NCBI GenBank assembly: GCA_020634565.1
Contig: JACKBN010000004.1
Span: forward strand, 310,001-374,000
Source of the DNA: Ardenticatenaceae bacterium
Lineage (GTDB): Bacteria > Chloroflexota > Anaerolineae > Promineifilales > Promineifilaceae
Direction of reading: 5' to 3'
DNA length: 64,000 nt
The position numbers were made by a program, and so were the translations under genes. Below, one piece after another: positions 53,775 through 63,000 of the stretch. How positions within the stretch are numbered: the first letter of the stretch is position 1; every line of letters begins with the position of its first letter. Below the pieces are notes generated by a model. It saw only the letters and a program-made list of their open reading frames with translations. It made no database searches and was not told the DNA's origin.

Positions 53775-53870
53775 TTACTCTGATATTTCTTGCAATCGAA
53801 ATGGGCAGTTGGTATGAATGGGGGCGATAGGAAGAGCAACCGGGAAAATCCCCCAAACCAGGATTTTTGC

Positions 53871-55328
53871 ATGACGGTTTTGGCAGAGCGACAGTCGGAC
53901 AAGTTGATTTTGGCGCTAGATGTAGGCACGCTGAGCGTGCGGGCTTCGGCGTATGACTTTTCAGGCGATGCTGTGGCTTTTGCCGACCAGCCGATTGCGC
54001 TGAATCAGTTGAGCAGCAGCCAAATTGAACAGGACCCGGCGGAGATTAACACGGCCGTTCATCACGTCATGCAGCAAGTGTTAGCTGATCCGGTGGTGCA
54101 GCAGCGAGGCATCGTCTGCGCCGGGCTGGCCAGCCAGCGCTCCAGCATTGTGGCCTGGAACCGGCATACCGGCGAACCGCTCACCCCGGTTTTGAGCTGG
54201 CAGGATCGGCGGGCGGCCAGCTATTTGGAACCGCTGGCCAGCAAAGGGGTGGCGATTAAAAAGAAGAGCGGGCTGTTTTTGTCGCCGCACTACGGGGCAA
54301 GCAAGCTACGTTGGCTGCTGGATAACTACCCGGATTTGGAACGGCCGTTGCGCAACAAAGAACTGGTCTTCGGCCCGCTGGCGGCGTTTGTCATTGCCAA
54401 TCTGCTGGACGGCACGCCCTGCATTGTGGACCACGTCAACGCCTCCCGCACCCAGCTGATGGATTTACAAAAGCATGAATGGTCATCGGAACTGCTGCGG
54501 GAATTTGGCATTGCCCGTGAGCTGCTGCCCGACTGCCAGCCCACGCAGTCTTATTTTGGCACGATTCGTGGGACGGGGATTCCGTTAACGGCCGTAAATG
54601 GGGATCAAAACGCCGCCATTCACGGTCCCGGCAAGCTGGAAGACGGCACGCTCATCGTCAACGTGGGCACCGGGGCATTTGTGCTGCTGTCCACCAACAC
54701 CCAGCTGATGCAGCATCCCAGCTTGCTGGCCAGCATTGCCAACAGCAGCGCCGACCACGTGACCTATTTGCTGGAAGGCACGGTCAACGGGGCAGGTGCG
54801 GCCATCAAATGGGCCGCCGATCAGTGGGGTGAGGCAGACGTGACCCCTCAATTAGCCGATTGGCTTAGCTCGGTGGAGACGCCGCCCGTGTTTATTAACA
54901 CTATCGGCGGTTTGGGTTCGCCCTTTTGGCGCAGCGAGCAAAATCCGCATTTTCTGGATAACGGAACGACCGAACCGTCGCGAGCCGAACAGGCCGTGGC
55001 CATTGTCGAAAGCATTCTTTTTCTTATAGCCATCAATTTGGAAGCGATGAGCAACACCGGCCAAAGCGTCAAGCGGATTCGCATTACGGGTGGTTTGTCG
55101 GCCCTGGATGGTTTGTGCCAACGATTGGCCAATCTGACGCAGCGGGTGGTGCTGCGCCCGCAGGTAAAGCAGGCCACCTCGCAGGGCATTGCCTGGCTGG
55201 CCGCCAACCTTTCCGAAGGCTGGCACGATTTGCGGGAGGGGGCTCACGTAGACTACTTTTTGCCGAAAGACGGCCGTTCCCTCAAAGCACGCTACCGTCA
55301 ATTTTGTTCTGAACTGGGTTGGCGGTAA
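53871..55328 (+). CDS. FGGY-family carbohydrate kinase (glycerol/xylulokinase-like)
   Basis: A 485-residue kinase from ATG 53871, which has CCAGGA about 8 bases upstream; in-frame starts at 53790 and 53814 lie over the operator region. FGGY features are LILALDVGTLSVRASAYDF (phosphate 1), WNRHTGEPLTPVLSWQDRRA (substrate loop), AVNGDQNAAIHG, NVGTGAFVLLSTN (phosphate 2) and RITGGLSALDGLCQRLANL (adenosine motif). Given the glycerophosphate-type transporter and diesterase downstream, glycerol or a related polyol is a plausible substrate, but the sequence alone does not fix it. It is followed by the permease genes after 17 bases. Confidence 0.88.
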   Translation: MTVLAERQSDKLILALDVGTLSVRASAYDFSGDAVAFADQPIALNQLSSSQIEQDPAEINTAVHHVMQQVLADPVVQQRGIVCAGLASQRSSIVAWNRHTGEPLTPVLSWQDRRAASYLEPLASKGVAIKKKSGLFLSPHYGASKLRWLLDNYPDLERPLRNKELVFGPLAAFVIANLLDGTPCIVDHVNASRTQLMDLQKHEWSSELLREFGIARELLPDCQPTQSYFGTIRGTGIPLTAVNGDQNAAIHGPGKLEDGTLIVNVGTGAFVLLSTNTQLMQHPSLLASIANSSADHVTYLLEGTVNGAGAAIKWAADQWGEADVTPQLADWLSSVETPPVFINTIGGLGSPFWRSEQNPHFLDNGTTEPSRAEQAVAIVESILFLIAINLEAMSNTGQSVKRIRITGGLSALDGLCQRLANLTQRVVLRPQVKQATSQGIAWLAANLSEGWHDLREGAHVDYFLPKDGRSLKARYRQFCSELGWR

Positions 55329-55345
55329 TTAAGGAGGAGGAACCA

Positions 55346-56239
55346 TTGAAGAAGATTTTCAAAACAGCGGAAGGGTATCTTTACCTGGCGCCCACACTCA
55401 TCATTTTGGGCATCTTTGTGTATTGGCCCATTGTTAGCTCCTTCCAGATGAGCCTGACGCGCGTGGCCCCGTTTGGCGGCGCAGTCATTGACGTTGGCCT
55501 GGAAAATTACCAGCGCCTCTGGAATGAGCTCATTTCTGGCGGGGAATATTACAACAATCTCAAAGTGGCGCTGCTGTTTACCCTGGGCACCGTGCCGACG
55601 GGCATCATTATTGCTGTGGCCCTGGCCATTGCCCTGGCATATCCGCTTAAGCGGCTTTCCTGGCTGCACCGCCTGCTCATTTTTGTGCCGATTGTCATCA
55701 GCAGCGCCGTCACTGGCGTGATTTTCCGCTGGATGTACAACCCGGCGGTCGGCTATATGAACCATTGGATTGGCCTGCTGGGCTTTGAGCCAGTGAATTG
55801 GCTCACCTCCAAGGATTGGGCCTTGGTTGCCGTTACGCTGGCCGTCGTCTGGCGGCAGTTGGGTTTCAACGTCATCATCGCCCTGGCTGGGGTGCAAAAC
55901 ATCGATTCCACTTACTATGAGGCCGCCAAGGTAGACGGAGCCAACCTGTGGCATCGCGTGCGCCATATCACCCTGCCGCTGCTTTCACCCACGCTTTTCT
56001 TTTTAACGATTATCAATGTTATTAACAGCCTGCAAACCTTTGGCGAAATCAATATTCTTACGGATGGTGGCCCAGGGCAGGCCACAACGAACATGATTTA
56101 TGCCATCTACGTCGATGCTTTTGTGGGTACGCCGTTTAGAGGTTACGCCTCAGCCCAGGCGTATTTGTTGGCGCTGCTTATCATCATCATGTCCATTGTC
56201 CAATTCCGTGGCTTTGGCCGGAGGGTACATTACTCATGA
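55346..56239 (+). CDS. Sugar/glycerol-3-phosphate ABC transporter permease (UgpA/MalF type)
   Basis: A 297-residue permease with six membrane segments. The EAA loop is YYEAAKVDGANLWHRVRHITLPLL. I chose the TTG at 55346 because AAGGAGGAGG lies 5-6 bases before it; the upstream frame overlaps the kinase gene. It overlaps the next permease by four bases (ATGA). Family members pair as UgpA-UgpE in glycerophosphate import. No UgpC ATPase is in the operon. Confidence 0.92.
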   Translation: MKKIFKTAEGYLYLAPTLIILGIFVYWPIVSSFQMSLTRVAPFGGAVIDVGLENYQRLWNELISGGEYYNNLKVALLFTLGTVPTGIIIAVALAIALAYPLKRLSWLHRLLIFVPIVISSAVTGVIFRWMYNPAVGYMNHWIGLLGFEPVNWLTSKDWALVAVTLAVVWRQLGFNVIIALAGVQNIDSTYYEAAKVDGANLWHRVRHITLPLLSPTLFFLTIINVINSLQTFGEINILTDGGPGQATTNMIYAIYVDAFVGTPFRGYASAQAYLLALLIIIMSIVQFRGFGRRVHYS

Positions 56240-57147
56240 CAATGCCTATGTCCTCATCCAAACCCAAACGCAAAATCGCCACAACCGATCTGGCCATGCA
56301 GATTTTCCTGCTAACCATCGGTTTGATTGTGGCCATGCCTATCATTATTGCTATTTTTACCAGCTTCAAATCGCTGCAAGACATTTCGGCAAACCCGAAC
56401 ACGTTATTGCCCCGCGAATGGTCCCTGGAAAACTACGTCACTGCCTGGAATGCCACGCCATTCGGCCGTTATTTGCTCAACAGTTTTATTCAGTCCGGGG
56501 TCATTGTGATCTTCCAGGTGCTGTTTAGTATTTTGGCGGCGTTTGCCTTCTCCTTTTTGAATTTTCGGGGCCGCGACGTGATGTTTTATCTGATCTTGGG
56601 CAGCTTAATGGTGCCTTTTCAGCTGACCTTCATTCCTAATTTCATCATGGTTAGCGAACTGCCTAAAAATTGTATGGAACTGTTTGGCGAAACGGCCGCT
56701 TTCTGTAATTCACTTGGGGCCAACACGTATTTTGGCCTGACGGTGCCCTTCCTGGCCAGTGCTTTTGGCGTTTTCTTGCTGCGGCAGTTTTTCCTGTCGC
56801 TGCCCAAAGATTTGCATGATTCCGCCATGATTGATGGCGCCAGCAACTTCCGCTTTTTGTGGCAAATTGTGGTACCGCTGAGCAAAGGGTCAATCAGTGC
56901 CCTGGCCATCTTCACTTTTTTGAGCGCCTGGAGCCAATATCTGTGGCCGCTCATCATCACCAACGACACCGAGATGCGCACCGTGCAGATCGGCATCCGT
57001 TTTTTCCTGGCCAATCAGGAGCGCGGCACCAATTGGGGCGCGCTGATGGCCGGTGCGGTGATTGTCATGCTGCCGACGTTGCTGCTCTTCCTTATTGCCA
57101 ACCGGCAGTTGGTGAAGGGTATCGCCATGACGGGATTGAAAGGTTAG
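56236..57147 (+). CDS. Sugar/glycerol-3-phosphate ABC transporter permease (UgpE/MalG type)
   Basis: A 303-residue permease of the MalG type: IFLLTIGLIVAMPIIIAIFTSFKS at the start, PREWSLENYVTAWNATPFGRYLLNS, and the EAA loop HDSAMIDGASNFRFLWQIVVP. An insert with two Cys (LPKNCMELFGETAAFCN) is not usual in the family. It is translationally coupled to the UgpA-type gene. A repetitive hairpin lies between it and the binding-protein gene. Confidence 0.92.
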   Translation: MTMPMSSSKPKRKIATTDLAMQIFLLTIGLIVAMPIIIAIFTSFKSLQDISANPNTLLPREWSLENYVTAWNATPFGRYLLNSFIQSGVIVIFQVLFSILAAFAFSFLNFRGRDVMFYLILGSLMVPFQLTFIPNFIMVSELPKNCMELFGETAAFCNSLGANTYFGLTVPFLASAFGVFLLRQFFLSLPKDLHDSAMIDGASNFRFLWQIVVPLSKGSISALAIFTFLSAWSQYLWPLIITNDTEMRTVQIGIRFFLANQERGTNWGALMAGAVIVMLPTLLLFLIANRQLVKGIAMTGLKG

Positions 57148-57151
57148 TTTT

Positions 57152-57234
57152 ACCCTCACCCCGACCCTCTCCCTACAAGGGAGAGGGAGCTAGATTCCCT
57201 CCCTCCTTTCAGGGGGAGGGCTAGGGTGGGGGTC
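57152..57234. repeat. REP-like CCCTC/GAGGG hairpin element
   Basis: CCCTCTCCC (57165-57173) pairs with GGGAGAGGG (57179-57187). A second CCCTCC...GGGGGAGGG stem and an outer ACCCTCACCCC/GGGTGGGGGT pairing make nested hairpins. The CCCTCACCC-type sequence is a common intergenic repeat in many bacteria. It may dampen read-through between the permease and binding-protein genes. From 57235 to 57337 there is only a leader ending in GGAGGA before the ATG. Confidence 0.7.
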
Positions 57235-57337
57235 TCAAGTTGTTTTTAACACCGGCACTAACCCGGGATGTGCCTGGTGAAGAAAAAGTTCGCGACCACA
57301 ATCGTGTGGCGCACAAGTTAATTTAAACGGAGGAACT

Positions 57338-58792
57338 ATGTCTAGAAAAATGCTCAAATATTGGATGCTCTTGCTGGCCTTGGCTTTGGTGCTGGCTGCC
57401 TGTGGTGGTGGCGACACGGCCGATGAACCAGCAGACACCGAGGACACGGCTGCTGATACGACGGAAGATACGGCCGTATCCGAAGACACCGCTGACAGCG
57501 AAGAACCCATGGAAGAAGAGATGAGTGATGAGGTCATTACCCTCGAGTTCTGGCACGCCATGGCCGACGATCTCGGCGCTGTGGTCGATGAACTGGTCAC
57601 CCGCTTCAACGACAGCCAGGATGGTATCGTGGTAAACGCCACCTACCAGGGCTCCTACGATGACACCTACAACGCCCTGCTGGCTGCCTTCGAAACCGGC
57701 ACCGAACCCAACATCATCCAGAACTTCGATCTCGCTTCCCAAACCATGATCGACACGGGCCGCCTCATTGCTGCCCACGACCTGATGGCTGCTGATGGTT
57801 ACGATTCCAGCGTCTTTGTACCTGCTGTAGCCGATTACTATGGCGACGGTGAAGGTATGGTGGCGATGGCTTTCAACAGCTCCACACCGATCTTGTTCTA
57901 CAACAAAGATATGTTTGCCGCGGCTGGCGTTGAGCCCCCGGCAGAGGGCACCAGCTGGTCTTTCAGCGAAATGCTGGCTGCTTGTGATGCTATCCAGGCT
58001 AGTGGCGAGACCGAATACTGCATCGCCCTGGGTCAGGTTGGTTGGTACTTCGAGCAGATTTTGGCCAACAGCGGTGGTTTGTACTTCAACAATGACAACG
58101 GCCGTACCGGTCGCGCCAGTGAAGTCATGTTCAACCAGGGCACAGGCGTCGAGGTGTTCGACTTCCTCACCGGCCTGATTGCCGATGGTTACTCCCCGAA
58201 CCTGGGCAACACCTGGACCGACACCGACACCGTCTTCTTTGCCGGTGAAGCTGCCATGGTTTTCGACTCAACCGCTGGTACGCGTGGTTTCCAAGATGGC
58301 GCTGAGTTTGAAGTTGGCACCATGTACATCCCCTACGCCGACAGCGCGGGCGACCGTAACGGTGTGGTGATCGGTGGTGCTGCTTTGTGGCTCATCGACT
58401 CTGGTGATGAAGCAACCAACGCTGCCGCTTGGGAATTCATGAAGTTCATGGCTGAAGAAGCACAGCAGGTGACCTGGCACACGGGTACGGGCTACTTCCC
58501 GGTACGCACCGACATCAGTGGCAATGCTGAATTGACCGCCTTCTGGGATGAAAATCCAAACTTCGTGACCGCTATCAACCAGCTGGAAAGCACCAAGACC
58601 ACGTTGGACGATGGCAGCCCGAACTACGCCGTGTTGGGTGGCCGTTCCGGTCCGTCCCCGGCAATTCGTCGTCTGATTGTTGAGGCGTACAGCTCCGTAC
58701 TGGATGACGGCATGACGGCCCAGGAAGCCCTGGACATCGCTGCCGAAAAAGCCAACCAGGAACTGGCCGACTACAACGCTTTCTTTGAATAA
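57338..58792 (+). CDS. Glycerol-3-phosphate-type solute-binding lipoprotein (UgpB-like)
   Basis: A 484-residue lipoprotein: signal MLLLALALVLAAC (Cys 22) and a 45-residue acidic linker rich in Asp, Glu and Thr. The SBP_bac_1 domain reads ITLEFWHAMADDLGAVVDEL, NASYQGSYDDT-like NATYQGSYDDTYNALLAA, PILFYNKDMFAAAGVEPP, MVFDSTAGTRGF and GGAALWLIDSGDE. The WHAM start and YNKDMF motifs are as in UgpB. It follows the UgpA/UgpE-type permeases. Unlike the peptide-binding protein at 47-49 kb, domain order here is normal. Confidence 0.9.
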   Translation: MSRKMLKYWMLLLALALVLAACGGGDTADEPADTEDTAADTTEDTAVSEDTADSEEPMEEEMSDEVITLEFWHAMADDLGAVVDELVTRFNDSQDGIVVNATYQGSYDDTYNALLAAFETGTEPNIIQNFDLASQTMIDTGRLIAAHDLMAADGYDSSVFVPAVADYYGDGEGMVAMAFNSSTPILFYNKDMFAAAGVEPPAEGTSWSFSEMLAACDAIQASGETEYCIALGQVGWYFEQILANSGGLYFNNDNGRTGRASEVMFNQGTGVEVFDFLTGLIADGYSPNLGNTWTDTDTVFFAGEAAMVFDSTAGTRGFQDGAEFEVGTMYIPYADSAGDRNGVVIGGAALWLIDSGDEATNAAAWEFMKFMAEEAQQVTWHTGTGYFPVRTDISGNAELTAFWDENPNFVTAINQLESTKTTLDDGSPNYAVLGGRSGPSPAIRRLIVEAYSSVLDDGMTAQEALDIAAEKANQELADYNAFFE

Positions 58793-58810
58793 TCACCCGG
58801 ATTTAGCTTA

Positions 58811-58850
58811 AAAAGGTGGCAGATCGGTTCCGATCTGCCACCTTTTCGCT
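58811..58850 (+). terminator. Long terminator after the UgpB-like gene
   Basis: AAAAGGTGGCAGATCGG (58811-58827) pairs with CCGATCTGCCACCTTTT (58830-58846) around a two-base loop, followed by CGCTTTTG. The 17-base perfect stem should stop most transcription before the diesterase gene. Confidence 0.8.
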
Positions 58851-58872
58851 TTTGTTGTAGCCGAGGATTCAT

Positions 58873-58976
58873 GGCGATTCAGAAATAATATCGGTAAAAA
58901 ACCTGATGCTGAATCGCCTTAAATGAACCTGAAATGTCTTTGTTGGTCATTACCGAATTATTTTCTTCAGGTTCAT
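58873..58976. repeat. Nested inverted repeats before the diesterase gene
   Basis: GGCGATTCAG (58873-58882) is inverted at 58909-58918, and ATGAACCTGAA (58923-58933) is inverted at 58966-58976. An imperfect AATAAT-CGGTAA/TTACCG-TTATT pairing links the two halves. The whole could fold into a 100-base cross-shaped structure, like a small non-coding mobile element, or be a regulatory leader. I see no gene in 58793-59023. Confidence 0.45.
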
Positions 58977-59023
58977 AAATCTTCGCCTTCGCACTAAGAA
59001 AGTGCGGCTACGGATTAACCTAA

Positions 59024-60070
59024 ATGCTTAGACTATCTTGGCAGCAACTCAAACCGCTCATTTTTCTCCTGCTGCCGCTTTTTCTTTTGGCCTGTGGTTC
59101 GGCCAGCCAGACGGAGCAGCCAGAAACGATGGCTTCTGACGCAATCGCTTTATCTTTTATCGGCACCGGTAACCTGCCGCCCAACTTTGACGCCGAAGGG
59201 CACCGGGGCACGCGCGGCTTGCGGCCGGAAAACACCCTGCCAGCCTTTGAAACCGCGCTTGACCTCGGCGTGACGACGCTGGAGCTGGATTTGCACTTCA
59301 CCCAGGATGGCCAGGTAGTGGTGTGGCATGATCCGATTCTCGACGACACAAAATGCCGCCTGCCAGACAATCCCGCTGATCCTGATGCGCCCGATCCGCG
59401 CAATCCGCTGCGGCGCATTTTTATCAGCCAGCAGCCGCTATCGGTGGTGCAGTCCTACATTTGTGACTTAAACCCGGATGAGGAGCGTTTTCCGGAGCAA
59501 ACGGCCGTTTCCACCCAACTCGCTGGCAACGATTACCGCATCATCACCCTGGCGGAACTGTTCGATTTTGTGGACGCGTATGCCAATTCGGAGCTAAAAA
59601 CCGAGGCGCAGCGCAACAACGCGGCCACGGTGCAATTCAATATCGAAACCAAGCGCGAACCGGACCATCCTGAGTACATTGATGATGGCTTTACCGGCGG
59701 CGAAGCAGGGCCGTTTGAATTGGCAATTTTGGCGGTGGTGAACGGCCGTTCCCTCACCTCACGCGTCATTATCCAAAGCTTCGACCACCGCTCCCTGCGC
59801 ACCATTCGCGACATTGACAGCGACATTCGCCTGGCCGCCCTCACCACTGGTGGCGAGGCCAAGCTGGACGTTTATGCCGCCTACAAATTTGACATTTGGT
59901 CACCCAATCAGCGGGACGTAACGGCCGAATTAATCACCAAAGCACACACCGAAGGGCTGGTAGTCATTCCCTGGACTGTGAATGAAACCGAAGATATGCA
60001 GCGGCTCATCGACTGGGGCGTAGACGGCCTCATTTCCGATCGCCCCGATATCCTGTTAAACTTGCCCTAA
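59024..60070 (+). CDS. Glycerophosphodiester phosphodiesterase lipoprotein (UgpQ/GlpQ-like)
   Basis: A 348-residue exported enzyme: lipobox LFLLACGS near residue 23. The GDPD TIM barrel carries EGHRGTRGLRPENTLPAFE (first catalytic His and Glu/Asn), LELDLHFTQDGQVVVWHDP (metal Glu, Asp and second His) and FNIETKREP (Lys). The end has VVIPWTVNETEDMQRLIDWGVDGLISDRPD. It splits glycerophosphodiesters into glycerol-3-phosphate and alcohol outside the membrane, so it can feed the importer encoded just upstream. A terminator lies between them, so it may have its own promoter. No ribosome site is seen before the ATG. Confidence 0.93.
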   Translation: MLRLSWQQLKPLIFLLLPLFLLACGSASQTEQPETMASDAIALSFIGTGNLPPNFDAEGHRGTRGLRPENTLPAFETALDLGVTTLELDLHFTQDGQVVVWHDPILDDTKCRLPDNPADPDAPDPRNPLRRIFISQQPLSVVQSYICDLNPDEERFPEQTAVSTQLAGNDYRIITLAELFDFVDAYANSELKTEAQRNNAATVQFNIETKREPDHPEYIDDGFTGGEAGPFELAILAVVNGRSLTSRVIIQSFDHRSLRTIRDIDSDIRLAALTTGGEAKLDVYAAYKFDIWSPNQRDVTAELITKAHTEGLVVIPWTVNETEDMQRLIDWGVDGLISDRPDILLNLP

Positions 60071-60080
60071 CAGGTGCAAG

Positions 60081-63000
60081 ATGAACGAACTTATTTTCCC
60101 CAAAAAACAAACACGATTTCTCAAAGCCTCTCTGCGCAACTCTGTGGCTCCTCTGTGGCTCTCTGTGTTCCTACTTTTCCTCATGGCGGCTTGCCAACCG
60201 GCCCCAGAACCAGAACCTGACCCCGTTTTGCTCACCCGAGAGTTTGCCAGCGGCCTGCTCAATCCCGCTGGCATGGCTGAAATGCCCGATGGGGCCGTCC
60301 TGGTGGCTGAAGAAGGCACCGGCAACAACGACATGTCAGCGGGCGTCTCCCTGATTATGCCCAATGGCCAGGTGGGGCGTCTGATTAGCGGGTTGCCCAG
60401 CGGGCGAGACTCCGGCGACCTGTCCGGGGTGCCGTTTGTGAAACTATCGCCAGATGGACTGACGCTCTACACCGCTCATTTCAACCTCGGCGCCCTTTAC
60501 GCGATGCCCGCCTCCGGCAGCTTTTCACTGTCTGAAAGCCCGATCACGGCCGAAAACCTGACCAAACGGATGCAGCCCCTCAACAACGTCCAGCTCATCA
60601 ATCCGTTCGACATGACGTTTGACGCCAACGGCATCCCCGTGGTGAGCGACGCCAGCGGCAACGGCGTGGCCAAAGAAACGGCAGACGGCACCACCCGCTT
60701 TTTTCACCGCTTTTCCTCAATCAAGGTGGAGAACGGCAGCATCGATCCCGTGCCGACGGGCATTGAACGAGTGGGGCATGAATATTTTGTGACCCTCTTT
60801 GGTGGTTGCCCGTATCCCGCCGACAGCGGCCGTTTGGTGGCTATTGATGAGGATCGGCATGAGCGTGTTGTGGTAGATGGCCTGAACATGCCCATCGACG
60901 TGGCGCGGGGACCGGATGGCACCATCTGGCTGCTGGAATTTGCCCGCTTCCGGCAGGATGCTTCTTGCTTTAGCGGCGAGGGGTATCTGGCCAACAGCGG
61001 CCGCCTCAGCCGCGTTTCTACCAACGGCGAGCTGGAATTGGTGCTGGACGGGCTGAATTTCCCCACCTCGGTGCTACCCCGCGCCAATGGTTCGCTGCTG
61101 ATCAGCCAGGTGTTTGAGGGCAATATCATCGAGGTATATTGGGGTCAGCCAGAGGCGGAAAGCCTGTCTGCCCCCGAAACCGTTGCAGAAGTAGCCACCA
61201 CGCGTCAGGAATTTGATGATTTGGATGCGGTTTTGCAGCTTGTGGTTGGGCAGCAGGGTTTACGGCCGTATCCCGGCACCGATCGCCCCGCCGATGATCC
61301 AGCTCTGGTGAAATTGGGCCAGCAGCTCTTTTTCGATCCGGTGCTCTCGGGTGACCAGAACATCAGCTGTGCCACTTGCCACCATCCCGCCCTGGCGATG
61401 GGGGATGGCCGGGCGCTGCCCATCGGCACTGGCGGGGCGGGGCTGGGGCCGCAGCGCGAATTTGTGGAGATGGTGAATTTGGGTGCAGAAGAAGCCAATC
61501 AGCTGGTGCACAATCCGTTCATCGGCGCGTTTGTGCCGCGCAATTCGCCCACCATTTTGAACAGCGCCCTGCTGCCCGTGCAGTTTTGGGACGGCCGTGT
61601 GGATGGCTATGCGGGCATCGTGACCACGCTGGAAAATGAGGTCAACCAGCGGCAGCTCACCGACGCGCTGGCTGCCCAGGCGATGTTTCCCGTTACCAGC
61701 CTGCACGAGATGGCCGGGGCTACGCTTGGCCACCTGCTGCCAGAAGATATCCGTCGCGGTTTGATGAGCCGCCTCTACCAGATTCCGGGCTACACGGAGC
61801 AGTTTGAGGCGCTGTTTGGCACGCCGGAGCCGGATATTACGGCCGTTGTTGCCGCCATCGCCGCCTTTGAGCGCCAATTTATCATGACCAACGCGCCCTG
61901 GGACGATTATTTGGCTGGGGACACGACGGCGCTGACGGAGCAGCAAAAGCGGGGGGCACTACTTTTTTATGGGGAAGCGAATACGGCCGTAAACTGTGCC
62001 TCCTGCCACGCGGGTGACCTGTTCACCGATTTGCATTTCCACAACTTGCTGGTGCCGCAGCTAGGGCCGGGCAAAGGGCACGGGCCAGAGGGTAGGGACG
62101 ATTGGGGTCACGCCGCCGTCACCTTCGACGCCCGGGATCGCTTTACCTTCCGCACCGCGCCGCTGCGCAATGTGGAACTGACTGCGCCCTATTTTCACAG
62201 CGGGGCGTATCCTACGTTGGCGCTGGCCATCGCTCATCACGCGGACATCAACGGCATGGCCACCAGCTATGATCCCAGCCAATTTTTGCCGCCCGCTTTT
62301 TACAGCAGCGTACGGCCGTACAATGCCACCGACCAACTTGCCACCGCCGCGCCGGAACTGATCAACGGCCTGCCGCTCACCGAGCAGGAAATCGCTGATT
62401 TGGTGGCCTTTTTGCAAGCGCTGACCGATCCAGCAGCGGTGGATTTACACGATTTCATCCCAGAGTCGGTGCCTAGCGGCTTTCCGCTTGATCCGGTGCC
62501 GACCGGGTTGACAGTGCCGTTGGGCGTGGCAGATAGGGGCAATACGGCCGTTGCCGACACTGCTCCCGATCCGCCTGAAATTACCAATCTGCAATTTAGC
62601 AACGTAGCGGCCCAGGCAGGACTGAACTTCCAGCACGGCGCGTTTCGCACGGGCATTTTTGCCGATCCGGCAGCGATGATGGGCGGTGGCCTGTGCTGGA
62701 TTGATTACGATCAAGATGGCTGGCAGGATTTGTACCTGGTGAACAGCTATGCCGAAGATGAGATCGCGTATTGGCAGGCGAACGGTGGCCTGCCGACGAA
62801 TGCGCTTTTCCGCAACCAGAATGGGCAGTTTAGCGACGTGTCGGCCCAAACTGGCACCAATCTCGCCCTGCGCGGCAACGGCTGCCTTGCCGCCGACTTC
62901 AACCTGGACGGCTGGCCCGATTTGTTTGTGACGGCCGACGGGCCGAACAAATTGCTGTGGAACCAGGGCGATGGCACGTTTGCTGAAGGCGCGGCTGCCG

